Positions 25,976 to 35,070 of a stretch of DNA of 64,000 bases are shown here, in pieces. The translations under genes were made by a program, and so were the position numbers. The notes beneath the pieces are model-generated. The model made no database searches. It was given only the letters and a program-made list of their open reading frames with translations, and was not told the origin of the DNA. Within the stretch, counting starts at the first letter, position 1; each line of letters begins with the position of its first letter. Source of the stretch: Phycisphaerae bacterium (GTDB lineage: Bacteria > Planctomycetota > Phycisphaerae > UBA1845 > PWPN01). The DNA lies in the NCBI GenBank assembly GCA_018003015.1, contig JAGNEZ010000016.1:49356-113355 (forward strand), written 5' to 3'.

Positions 25976-28900
25976 ATGCGCACGACGTGCCGACCATATT
26001 CAGTCCCTGAGCATGAGTTAGACGCCGCACGATCTTGTCGTTCAGAACAGGGTGAGGACGACACGGGTCGCGCGCCGTCCTCAGGCGAGCTGATTCACGT
26101 CCTCTTCCAGAACCAAGTAGCTCTCATTCCCGACGCGGTGGCTGTCGTTTTCGATGGCCGATCGGTGACGTACGCGGAGTTGAACCGGAAGGCCAACCAA
26201 CTAGCTCGCCATCTACGGGGACTTGGTGTCGGTCCGGAAGTGCGGGTCGGCATTTGCGTAGAGCGTTCTTTAGAAATGGTCGTCGGCCTACTGGGCATCC
26301 TCAAGGCGGGCGGAACATACGTTCCCCTCGACCCGGCCTATCCACAAGAGCGACTCCGGTTCATTCTCGAGGACACCGCAGCCCCGGTGGTCGTGACACA
26401 GAGTACCCTGGCGGAACGTCTGCCAAGTTACCGAGGTCAAGTTGTCCACCTAGACCGCGACGCGGCCACGATTGCGGCTTGTTCCTGCGATTCCTTTGCC
26501 GAGGAACGAGCAACCGCATCCAATCTCGCCTACGTCATCTACACTTCGGGTTCGACCGGTCGCCCCAAGGGGGTGGCCATCGAGCATCGCAGCACGGTCG
26601 ATCTACTCCGTTGGGCGCGCACGGTTTACTCACCGGGTGAGCTGGCCGGCGTCCTCGCTTCGACTTCGGTGTGCTTTGATCTGTCCGTGTTTGAGCTGTT
26701 TGTGCCGTTGAGCTGGGGCGGGACGGTGATTCTGGCGGAGAACGCGCTGGCTGTCCCGAGCCTGCCAGAAGCCTCGCGGGTCACACTGATCAACACCGTG
26801 CCGTCGGCCATGGCGGAACTGCTTCGGCTGCAGGGCGTACCTGCCTCGGTGGGCACGGTCAATCTGGCCGGTGAGCCCCTGACCGCCCAATTGGCGGACA
26901 GCATCTACGCTCTGGGCACGGTCGGCAAGGTCTACGACCTGTACGGTCCATCGGAGGACACGACCTACAGCACGTTCGCTCTGCGGAAACCGAGCGGCAA
27001 GGCGACGATCGGCCAAGCGATCGCGAACACATCGGTCTATATCCTGGACGAGCGCGGCCACCCCGTGGCGATCGGCACGCCGGGGGAGTTGTTCATCACC
27101 GGCAACGGCCTCGCCCGCGGGTACCTCGATCGTCCGGACCTGACTGCGGAGCGGTTTGTTCCCGACCCGTTTGCGGGCAAGAGTGGAGCCCGCATGTATC
27201 GGACGGGGGATCTGGCGAGGTTTCTACCCGACGGGAACATTGAGTTTCTCGGCAGAATCGACCACCAAGTCAAGATCCGGGGTTTCCGCATCGAGTTGGG
27301 CGAGATCGAGTTCCAGCTTCGGGAGCACGAGAGCATTCTCCAGGCGGTGGTCGTGGGCCACGGCGCCGCAGGCTCTGACATGCAACTGGTAGCGTACGTC
27401 GTGCCAAAGAACGGCCTCCCGATTGATGTGGCTGAGCTTCGACGACACCTGAAGGATCGCTTGCCGGAGTATATGGTTCCAGCGTTCTTCGTTGGACTGA
27501 CGGCGCTGCCGCTCTCCCCCAACGGGAAGCTGGACCGCAAGGCCTTGCCGGCTCCCGACGCCAGCCGGCCGCAAACGGGGCGTCCTTATGCACCTCCACG
27601 CAGCCCGCTGGAGGATCTCCTGGCCAGCATCTGGCAGCAAGTTTTAGGCCTGGAGCGTATCGGCATCGACGACGACTTCTTCGAACTGGGCGGGCATTCG
27701 CTGCTGGCGACCCAGGTCGTCTCCCGGGTCCGCGGGCTCTTGCAGGTCGAGCTCCCCTTGCGGGCCCTGTTCGAGTACCCCACCATTGCCAGGCTTGCGG
27801 AGAGAGTCCAGGCGGCCCAGACCCAACCTGAGCTCGCATCCTGTCCGATTGAACAGGTCCGGCGCGACCGACCTCTCGTCCTCTCGCTTGCCCAGCAGCG
27901 GCTGTGGTTCTTGAACCAGTATGAATCGGATCGGTCGGTGTACAACCTGCCCTCGGCCGTCCACTTGAAGGGTCCGCTGAGAGTCGATCTGCTGAGCCGG
28001 GCCCTGGAGCGGATCGTGGAGCGGCACGAATCCCTGCGAACCACCTTTGACGCGGTCGAGGGTGAACCCGTTCAGGTGATTCATCCGCCGCCGTGCGTGG
28101 ATCTGCCGTTGGAGGACTTGTCCGGCCTGGAAGCGGAACAGCGGGCCCACGAGGCCCAGCGATGGGCTGCGGAGGAGGCCCGCCAGCCCTTTGATCTGGT
28201 GTGTGGCCCGTTGTTGCGGGCACGGCTGCTGCGGCTTTCGGCCGAGGAGCACCTTCTGCTGCTGACCATGCATCACATTGTCTCCGACGGCTGGTCGATG
28301 GGCACTCTCCTTGACGAGTTGAAGGTCTGGTATCGATCTTTGTGCCGCGGAGAGGAGGCCGGGCTTCCAGCCCTTGCGGTGCAGTATGCCGACTATGCGG
28401 TCTGGCAGCGGAAGTGGCTGCAGGGGGAGGTGCTGGAGAGACAACTCGCCTACTGGCGTGAGCGGCTGGCCGGTGCCCCGGCCCTGCTGGAGTTGCCGAC
28501 GGACCGGCCACGTCCCGCATTGCAGAGCTACCGGGGCGCATGGCACCGTTTCGTCATTCCCCGAGCTCTCGCCGAAGCCCTGAAGACGCTGAGCCGGCAG
28601 GAGGGGGTAACGCTGTTCATGACCCTGCTGGCGGGGTTCCAGATCCTGCTTTACCGCTACAGTGGCCAGACCGACATCGTGGTGGGTTCGCCGATTGCGG
28701 GGCGGAACCGATCGGAGATCGAACATCTGATTGGTTTCTTCGTGAACACGCTGGTGTTACGCACCGACCTGTCGGGTCATCCGAGCGGTCGCGAGCTGCT
28801 CGGACGCGTCCGGGAGGCGGCCCTGGGAGCATACACCCATCAGGATCTGCCCTTCGAGAAACTGGTCGAAGAGCTCAATCCGCAGCGGAGTCTGAGCCAC

Positions 28901-31900
28901 GCCCCCCTGTTCCAGGTCATGCTGGTGCTGGAGAACACGCCATCCGCGCACGAGCAGATGCCGGGCCTCGAGGTGTGGGCGGAGGACATTCACAGCGGCA
29001 CCTCGAAGTTCGATCTGCTGATGTCGCTGGCCGAGACGTCCGAGGGACTGGCCGGAACCGTTGAGTACAACACGGACCTGTTCGACGTCCAGACAATCCA
29101 ACGAATGTCGCAGCATTTCCTGCACATCCTCGAGGGACTGGTGGACGACCCCGCGCGGTCGATTGTGTGCCTGCCGATATTGGGGCGGACTGAACGTGAT
29201 CAGATCTTGGCCAACTGGAACTCTACCGAGCAGCGGTTTCCGGACGGACAGTGCGTCCATCAGTTCTTTGAGCAGCAGGCTACAGTCACACCTGACGCGG
29301 TGGCGGTGGCCGTTGGGAATCGGTCGCTGACCTACGCGGAGTTGAATCGGCGGGCAAACGGACTAGCTCATCACCTGCAGGAGCTTGGCGCCGGCCCTGA
29401 TGTTCCCATCGGCATCTGCCTGGAACGCTCGCTTGAAATGCTCATTGGTCTGCTGGCCATTCTCAAAGCGGGCAGTGCGTATGTTCCGCTGGATCCGGCG
29501 TACCCACGCGAGCGATTGACCTACATGCTCGCGGACAGCAAGATGCCTGTTCTGGTCACACAGGCAAGCCTGGCCAACACCCTGCCGACGGACGAACACC
29601 AAGTCGTCATACTCGACGAGGACTGGCAGGATAGGCTTGCCGGGTTCACGGAAAACGTTCAATCCGATGTTTCGCCTGACAACCTCGCTTATGTGATCTA
29701 CACCTCGGGTTCGACGGGCATGCCCAAGGGTGTGGCCATGGCTCATCGAGCGCTCTGCAATCTCATCTCATGGCAGTCGGGCGCGATCCGACTCGTGGGA
29801 AGATGCCGCGTACTCCAATTCGCCCCGATCAGTTTCGACGTGTCCTTTCAGGAGCTGTTCTCAACCTGGGCGTCGGGCGGCACGATAGTCCTGATTCAGG
29901 ACGATGCTCGATTGGACCCGACACAGCTTCTAAAAGTACTGGCCGAGCAGGACATCGCGAGGGTGTTTCTTCCTTGTGTCGCCCTCCGACAGCTGGCGGA
30001 AGCAGCCGCTCACCGCGCGGCTTTGGCGCTCCACCTGACAGAGGTGATCACCGCGGGGGAACAGCTGCAGATCACCCCGGCCATTGCGGACCTCTTCCGT
30101 CTGCTGCCGGACTGCAGGCTGCACAATCACTACGGTCCGACGGAGGCACACGTGGTGACCGCGCACACGCTTGGGCCCTCGCCGGCCGGCTGGCCGGTAC
30201 TCCCTCCTATCGGCCGCCCCATATCCAACACCGCCATCTACATCCTTGATCCCAACCTGCAGCCCGTACCCATCAATGTGGTGGGAGAGCTCTACATCGG
30301 TGGTGCGGCGCTGGCCCGCGGGTACTTGAACCGTCCGGAGTTGACCGCGGAGAGGTTCATCCCCGACCCCTTTGGCAATCCTGGCTCACGGCTCTACCGG
30401 ACGGGCGACCTGGCCCGCTACCTGCCGGACGGGGTCATTCACTTCCTCGGAAGAACCGACCACCAGGTCAAGATCCGCGGATTCCGCGTCGAACTGGGCG
30501 AAGTAGAAGCGATTCTCGCCACGCATACCGCGGTGCGAGCGTGCGTTGTCGTGGTGCGGGAAGATGCGTCGGGAAGCAAGCGGCTGATCGCCTATATTGT
30601 CCCGGCAGACACCCGCCAGCCGCCAGCTCTCGAGGATCTTCGTGGTTTTCTCAAGGCTCGGCTACCAGAGCACATGATTCCCTCCACCTTCGTGCTTGTG
30701 CCTGCCATGCCCTTGACGCCGAGCGGGAAGGTCAATCGCAGGGCCCTGCCGGCTCCCGACGCCGGCCGTCTGCACACCCGGCGAGAGTTCACAGCACCAC
30801 GCAACCTCCCAGAGGACCTCTTAGCCAGCATCTGGCAGCAGGTTTTAGGCCTGGAGCGTGTCGGCATCGACGACGACTTCTTCGAACTGGGCGGGCATTC
30901 GCTGCTGGCGACCCAGGTCGTCTCCCGGGTCCGCGGGCTCTTGCAGGTCGAGCTCCCCTTGCGGGCTCTGTTCGAGTACCCCACCATTGCCAGGCTTGCG
31001 GAGAGAGTCCAGGCGATGCGGGTCGGTGCCGAACAGGAGCCCCACGCCGTCCAGGCGGTTCCCCGTCAGCACCCACCGCCGCTGTCCTTTGCCCAGCAGC
31101 GGCTGTGGTTCTTGAACCAGTATGAATCGGATCGGTCGGTGTACAACCTGCCCTCGGCCGTCCACTTGAAGGGTCCGCTGAGAGTCGATCTGCTGAGCCG
31201 GGCCCTGGAGCGGATCGTGGAGCGGCACGAATCCCTGCGAACCACCTTTGACGCGGTCGAGGGTGAACCCGTTCAGGTGATTCATCCGCCGCCGTGCGTG
31301 GATCTGCCGTTGGAGGACTTGTCCGGCCTGGAAGCGGAACAGCGGGCCCACGAGGCCCAGCGATGGGCTGCGGAGGAGGCCCGCCAGCCCTTTGATCTGG
31401 TGTGTGGCCCGTTGTTGCGGGCACGGCTGCTGCGGCTTTCGGCCGAGGAGCACCTTCTGCTGCTGACCATGCATCACATTGTCTCCGACGGCTGGTCGAT
31501 GGGCACTCTCCTTGACGAGTTGAAGGTCTGGTATCGATCTTTGTGCCGCGGAGAGGAGGCCGGGCTTCCAGCCCTTGCGGTGCAGTATGCCGACTATGCG
31601 GTCTGGCAGCGGAAGTGGCTGCAGGGGGAGGTGCTGGAGAGACAACTCGCCTACTGGCGTGAGCGGCTGGCCGGTGCCCCGGCCCTGCTGGAGTTGCCGA
31701 CGGACCGGCCACGTCCCGCATTGCAGAGCTACCGGGGCGCATGGCACCGTTTCGTCATTCCCCGAGCTCTCGCCGAAGCCCTGAAGACGCTGAGCCGGCA
31801 GGAGGGGGTAACGCTGTTCATGACCCTGCTGGCGGGGTTCCAGATCCTGCTTTACCGCTACAGTGGCCAGACCGACATCGTGGTGGGTTCGCCGATTGCG

Positions 31901-34900
31901 GGGCGGAACCGATCGGAGATCGAACATCTGATTGGTTTCTTCGTGAACACGCTGGTGTTACGCACCGACCTGTCGGGTCATCCGAGCGGTCGCGAGCTGC
32001 TCGGACGCGTCCGGGAGGCGGCCCTGGGAGCATACACCCATCAGGATCTGCCCTTCGAGAAACTGGTCGAAGAGCTCAATCCGCAGCGGAGTCTGAGCCA
32101 CGCCCCCCTGTTCCAGGTCATGCTGGTGCTGGAGAACACGCCATCCGCGCACGAGCAGATGCCGGGCCTCGAGGTGTGGGCGGAGGACATTCACAGCGGC
32201 ACCTCGAAGTTCGATCTGCTGATGTCGCTGGCCGAGACGTCCGAGGGACTGGCCGGAACCGTTGAGTACAACACGGACCTGTTCGACGCCGACACCGTAG
32301 CGAGGCTGGTTGATCACTACCTCACGCTCCTCGAGGGCATGGCTGAATCACCCGAGCGAACCGTTAGCAGTCTTTCGCTCACGACCGCTCTCGAGCGGCG
32401 GCAACTCCTGGTCGAATGGAATGACACGGCGATCGAGTACCCGACGATCTGCATCCACGAACTATTTGAGGAGCGTTCCGCCGGTATGCCCGACGCGGTG
32501 GCGGTGGTGCACGAAGACCGGTCCATGACCTACGCGGAACTGAACCGTCGGGCGAATCAGTTGGCACACTACCTCCGAGGCTTGGGCGTAGGTCCCGAGA
32601 CCTTGGTCGGCATTTGCCTAGGGCGTTCGCCGGACATGGTTGTCGGCTTGCTCGGCATTCTCAAGGCTGGCGGAGTCTATGTGCCCCTGGACCCGGCCTA
32701 TCCCAGAGAACGGCTCGCCCTCATGATCGAGGACAGCCATGCGTCGGTCGTGGTGACCACGTCCGCATTCCGCGCCCAACTGGAAGCCCTTGCTGACCGT
32801 CTCGTTTGTCTTGACGAGACTTGGCCGATGATCGCCAGGGAATCCGCCGAGAATCCGGTGTGCCGGGTGAGCCCGGACAACCTAGCTTACGTGATGTATA
32901 CATCCGGCTCCACCGGACGTCCGAAGGGCGTCGAGATTCCCCATCGCGGGGTGGTCCGACTGGTGAAGAATGTCCATTACTGCCGGCTTGGGCCGGAGGA
33001 AACCATTCTCCAGCTGGCACCGATCTCTTTTGACGCCTCCACCCTCGAGATCTGGGGCAGCCTGCTCAATGGTGGCCGCTTGGTCCTGTATCCCGGCGAG
33101 AAGCCCTCGCTGGATGACATCGGAGCGATGATTCGTGAGCACCGGGTCACCACCCTATGGCTTACCGCCGGCCTGTTCCATTTGATGGTGGACGAGCGTC
33201 TGAACGATCTTGGCGAGCTGCGTCAGCTTCTGGCCGGTGGAGACGTACTATCACCTCGGCACGTCCAGCGCTGCGCGGCGTCTCATCCGCAGTTGACTCT
33301 GATCAACGGCTATGGCCCGACAGAGAACACGACTTTCACTTGTTGTCACAGGATCACGGACCCCCATCTGATCGGCGAGCATGTGCCGATTGGGCGGCCC
33401 ATCGCCAACACCCGCGCCTACATCCTTGACCGTCACATGAATCTGGTTCCGATGGGTGTGACCGGCGAGTTGTATGCCGCCGGTGATGGTCTGGCCCGCG
33501 GGTACCTGAACCGTCCGGAGCTGACCGCGGAGAGGTTCATCCCCGACCCCTTTGGTAATCCGGGCTCACGGCTCTACCGGACGGGCGACCTGGCCCGCTA
33601 CCTGTCGGACGGGGCCATCCACTTCCTCGGAAGAGCCGACCACCAGGTCAAGATCCGCGGATTCCGCGTCGAACTGGGCGAGATCGAGTCCCGGCTTAAG
33701 GAGCAGGACGGTATTGCCGACGCGGTCGTTGTGGTCCGAGCCGACGCGTGCACTGATAAGCGGTTGGTTGCGTATCTGGTGCCGAAAGATGGTTCCCATC
33801 TGGACACCGTCCAAGTCCGGCGGTTTCTACATGATTGCCTGCCGGAGCACATGATTCCGGAGAGACTCGCCATCCTGCCCGGTCTCCCGCTCACCCCCAA
33901 CGGCAAGGTCGATCGCGCGGCTCTTCCCGACCTGCTGGACACGGTCGCGGCCGGTCTCGGGCAGCTAGTCCAGCCTCGCAATGAGGTTGAGAGCAAGCTC
34001 GTTCGGTTATGGGAGGAGTTGCTCAACGTTCAACCGATCGGCGTCACCGATGACTTTTTCCAATTGGGCGGGCATTCGCTCAAGCTTGCCCAGTTGGTGG
34101 CCAGAGTGGAGGACCAGTTCAAGGTCCGGCTACCGCTGCCGGTCGCGTTCCGCGCCTCGACCGTCGAGAAGATGGCGGGGGTCATCACCACCCAGACGGT
34201 CGGCGTCGTGCCACTCCTCGTAACTCTAAAAGACTCTGGAAGCCGCCGGCCCTTGTTTATCCTTCCTGGGATCGGCGGCCACCCGTATGGATTCTCCAAG
34301 CTCGCCAGGCTGATCGACGAGGACCGTCCCATCTACGGCATGATGGCCGTAGGACTGGACGGCAGCGAGTCGCCTCCTGAGCAGGTTGAGGTGATTGCGG
34401 CGCGTTATTGCCGCGAGGTGATGGCCGTTCAGCCGGCGGGACCCTGGCTGGTACTAGGCTACTCCTTCGGCGGCCTTGTGGCCTTCGAGATGGCCCGACA
34501 GATGCAGGAGATGGGCAAATCCTTCGCGTTTCTCGGCATGCTCGACGCGGCAGCCCCTGGCTACCCGAGGCCCGTGCCCCTGGCGACGAAGATCTGCCTG
34601 CACTGGCGGCTCTTTGCGAGCCTGTCGTTGCGAGGCAAGCTGGAATATCTCGTCGAACGGGTCAAGAGCCGCACGAAGAGGATACTTCCCCAGCTTGGCT
34701 TCTATCCCTCGGAGCTGCCCTCGGAACTCGCTCGTTTCAAGAAGGCAACGCTGGGCCGATGCAATCGGGCCATGATGAAGGCCTATTACGCCTATCGGCC
34801 ACAACGGATCGACCACAATCTGATCGTCTTCCGGGCGGCGATCCCACCGGCTTGGGCAGCCACGCTGTTTGATGATCCCAGGATGGGCTGGGAGGCATGG

Positions 34901-35020
34901 ACGAACGGGAAGGTCGAGGACCACGAGGTGCCCGGTGACCACCTAGGGGTTCTTCAGGAGGGTGCGAATCTCCCGGTCCTGGCAGCAACAATCAACAAGT
35001 GTCTGAGGCACCTTCCCTGA
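25976..35020 (+). CDS. Three-module non-ribosomal peptide synthetase (A-T-C-A-T-C-A-T-TE)
   Basis: A 3014-residue NRPS with GGAAG just before the ATG. Order: A1 (about 39-520; YTSGSTGRPKG), T1 (Ser575 in GGHSL), C2 (about 632-1060; HHIVSDG at 766-772), A2 (about 1092-1595), T2 (Ser1642), C3 (about 1700-2127; HHIVSDG at 1833-1839), A3 (about 2157-2640), T3 (Ser2701), and a thioesterase with GYSFGG (Ser2830) and a late VPGDH. It starts without a C domain, so A1-T1 loads the first residue, and TE frees the product. Pocket residues read against GrsA numbering give DLFNNALTYK (Ala-like), DVQFIAHVVK (Pro-like) and DALWLGGTFK (Val-like). No epimerase, methyltransferase, MbtH or PPTase gene is near. 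Confidence 0.95.
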   Translation: MRTTCRPYSVPEHELDAARSCRSEQGEDDTGRAPSSGELIHVLFQNQVALIPDAVAVVFDGRSVTYAELNRKANQLARHLRGLGVGPEVRVGICVERSLEMVVGLLGILKAGGTYVPLDPAYPQERLRFILEDTAAPVVVTQSTLAERLPSYRGQVVHLDRDAATIAACSCDSFAEERATASNLAYVIYTSGSTGRPKGVAIEHRSTVDLLRWARTVYSPGELAGVLASTSVCFDLSVFELFVPLSWGGTVILAENALAVPSLPEASRVTLINTVPSAMAELLRLQGVPASVGTVNLAGEPLTAQLADSIYALGTVGKVYDLYGPSEDTTYSTFALRKPSGKATIGQAIANTSVYILDERGHPVAIGTPGELFITGNGLARGYLDRPDLTAERFVPDPFAGKSGARMYRTGDLARFLPDGNIEFLGRIDHQVKIRGFRIELGEIEFQLREHESILQAVVVGHGAAGSDMQLVAYVVPKNGLPIDVAELRRHLKDRLPEYMVPAFFVGLTALPLSPNGKLDRKALPAPDASRPQTGRPYAPPRSPLEDLLASIWQQVLGLERIGIDDDFFELGGHSLLATQVVSRVRGLLQVELPLRALFEYPTIARLAERVQAAQTQPELASCPIEQVRRDRPLVLSLAQQRLWFLNQYESDRSVYNLPSAVHLKGPLRVDLLSRALERIVERHESLRTTFDAVEGEPVQVIHPPPCVDLPLEDLSGLEAEQRAHEAQRWAAEEARQPFDLVCGPLLRARLLRLSAEEHLLLLTMHHIVSDGWSMGTLLDELKVWYRSLCRGEEAGLPALAVQYADYAVWQRKWLQGEVLERQLAYWRERLAGAPALLELPTDRPRPALQSYRGAWHRFVIPRALAEALKTLSRQEGVTLFMTLLAGFQILLYRYSGQTDIVVGSPIAGRNRSEIEHLIGFFVNTLVLRTDLSGHPSGRELLGRVREAALGAYTHQDLPFEKLVEELNPQRSLSHAPLFQVMLVLENTPSAHEQMPGLEVWAEDIHSGTSKFDLLMSLAETSEGLAGTVEYNTDLFDVQTIQRMSQHFLHILEGLVDDPARSIVCLPILGRTERDQILANWNSTEQRFPDGQCVHQFFEQQATVTPDAVAVAVGNRSLTYAELNRRANGLAHHLQELGAGPDVPIGICLERSLEMLIGLLAILKAGSAYVPLDPAYPRERLTYMLADSKMPVLVTQASLANTLPTDEHQVVILDEDWQDRLAGFTENVQSDVSPDNLAYVIYTSGSTGMPKGVAMAHRALCNLISWQSGAIRLVGRCRVLQFAPISFDVSFQELFSTWASGGTIVLIQDDARLDPTQLLKVLAEQDIARVFLPCVALRQLAEAAAHRAALALHLTEVITAGEQLQITPAIADLFRLLPDCRLHNHYGPTEAHVVTAHTLGPSPAGWPVLPPIGRPISNTAIYILDPNLQPVPINVVGELYIGGAALARGYLNRPELTAERFIPDPFGNPGSRLYRTGDLARYLPDGVIHFLGRTDHQVKIRGFRVELGEVEAILATHTAVRACVVVVREDASGSKRLIAYIVPADTRQPPALEDLRGFLKARLPEHMIPSTFVLVPAMPLTPSGKVNRRALPAPDAGRLHTRREFTAPRNLPEDLLASIWQQVLGLERVGIDDDFFELGGHSLLATQVVSRVRGLLQVELPLRALFEYPTIARLAERVQAMRVGAEQEPHAVQAVPRQHPPPLSFAQQRLWFLNQYESDRSVYNLPSAVHLKGPLRVDLLSRALERIVERHESLRTTFDAVEGEPVQVIHPPPCVDLPLEDLSGLEAEQRAHEAQRWAAEEARQPFDLVCGPLLRARLLRLSAEEHLLLLTMHHIVSDGWSMGTLLDELKVWYRSLCRGEEAGLPALAVQYADYAVWQRKWLQGEVLERQLAYWRERLAGAPALLELPTDRPRPALQSYRGAWHRFVIPRALAEALKTLSRQEGVTLFMTLLAGFQILLYRYSGQTDIVVGSPIAGRNRSEIEHLIGFFVNTLVLRTDLSGHPSGRELLGRVREAALGAYTHQDLPFEKLVEELNPQRSLSHAPLFQVMLVLENTPSAHEQMPGLEVWAEDIHSGTSKFDLLMSLAETSEGLAGTVEYNTDLFDADTVARLVDHYLTLLEGMAESPERTVSSLSLTTALERRQLLVEWNDTAIEYPTICIHELFEERSAGMPDAVAVVHEDRSMTYAELNRRANQLAHYLRGLGVGPETLVGICLGRSPDMVVGLLGILKAGGVYVPLDPAYPRERLALMIEDSHASVVVTTSAFRAQLEALADRLVCLDETWPMIARESAENPVCRVSPDNLAYVMYTSGSTGRPKGVEIPHRGVVRLVKNVHYCRLGPEETILQLAPISFDASTLEIWGSLLNGGRLVLYPGEKPSLDDIGAMIREHRVTTLWLTAGLFHLMVDERLNDLGELRQLLAGGDVLSPRHVQRCAASHPQLTLINGYGPTENTTFTCCHRITDPHLIGEHVPIGRPIANTRAYILDRHMNLVPMGVTGELYAAGDGLARGYLNRPELTAERFIPDPFGNPGSRLYRTGDLARYLSDGAIHFLGRADHQVKIRGFRVELGEIESRLKEQDGIADAVVVVRADACTDKRLVAYLVPKDGSHLDTVQVRRFLHDCLPEHMIPERLAILPGLPLTPNGKVDRAALPDLLDTVAAGLGQLVQPRNEVESKLVRLWEELLNVQPIGVTDDFFQLGGHSLKLAQLVARVEDQFKVRLPLPVAFRASTVEKMAGVITTQTVGVVPLLVTLKDSGSRRPLFILPGIGGHPYGFSKLARLIDEDRPIYGMMAVGLDGSESPPEQVEVIAARYCREVMAVQPAGPWLVLGYSFGGLVAFEMARQMQEMGKSFAFLGMLDAAAPGYPRPVPLATKICLHWRLFASLSLRGKLEYLVERVKSRTKRILPQLGFYPSELPSELARFKKATLGRCNRAMMKAYYAYRPQRIDHNLIVFRAAIPPAWAATLFDDPRMGWEAWTNGKVEDHEVPGDHLGVLQEGANLPVLAATINKCLRHLP
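27623..29087 (+). repeat. Direct repeat in NRPS, copy 1 (T1 and C2)
   Basis: Matches 30824-32288 at a fixed offset of 3201 bases. The T-domain part (to about 27810) differs at only a few bases, a 77-base linker (27811-27887) is diverged, and 27888-29087 looks identical base for base. Confidence 0.85.
30311..30501 (+). repeat. Near-identical A-domain block (A7-A8), copy 1
   Basis: Encodes the end of the A2 core with RTGDLARYLPDG and HQVKIRGFRVELGE. It matches 33491-33681 over 191 bases with eight differences counted by eye, most at third codon positions. Confidence 0.75.
30824..32288 (+). repeat. Direct repeat in NRPS, copy 2 (T2 and C3)
   Basis: Second copy of 27623-29087. The C-domain part (31089-32288) encodes the same protein sequence as copy 1 and shows no base difference on reading. 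Confidence 0.85.
33491..33681 (+). repeat. Near-identical A-domain block (A7-A8), copy 2
   Basis: Counterpart of 30311-30501 in the third adenylation domain. Confidence 0.75.
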
Positions 35021-35028
35021 GGCTTTCG

Positions 35029-35047
35029 GCCCTGAGTCTATCAGGGC
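35029..35047. terminator. Short stem-loop between convergent NRPS and Wzc-like genes
   Basis: GCCCTGA (35029-35035), loop GTCTA, TCAGGGC (35041-35047). It sits in the 50-base space between the two stop codons and could end transcription from both sides. Confidence 0.55.
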
Positions 35048-35070
35048 GTCGAATCGGCACAACGCATCAC

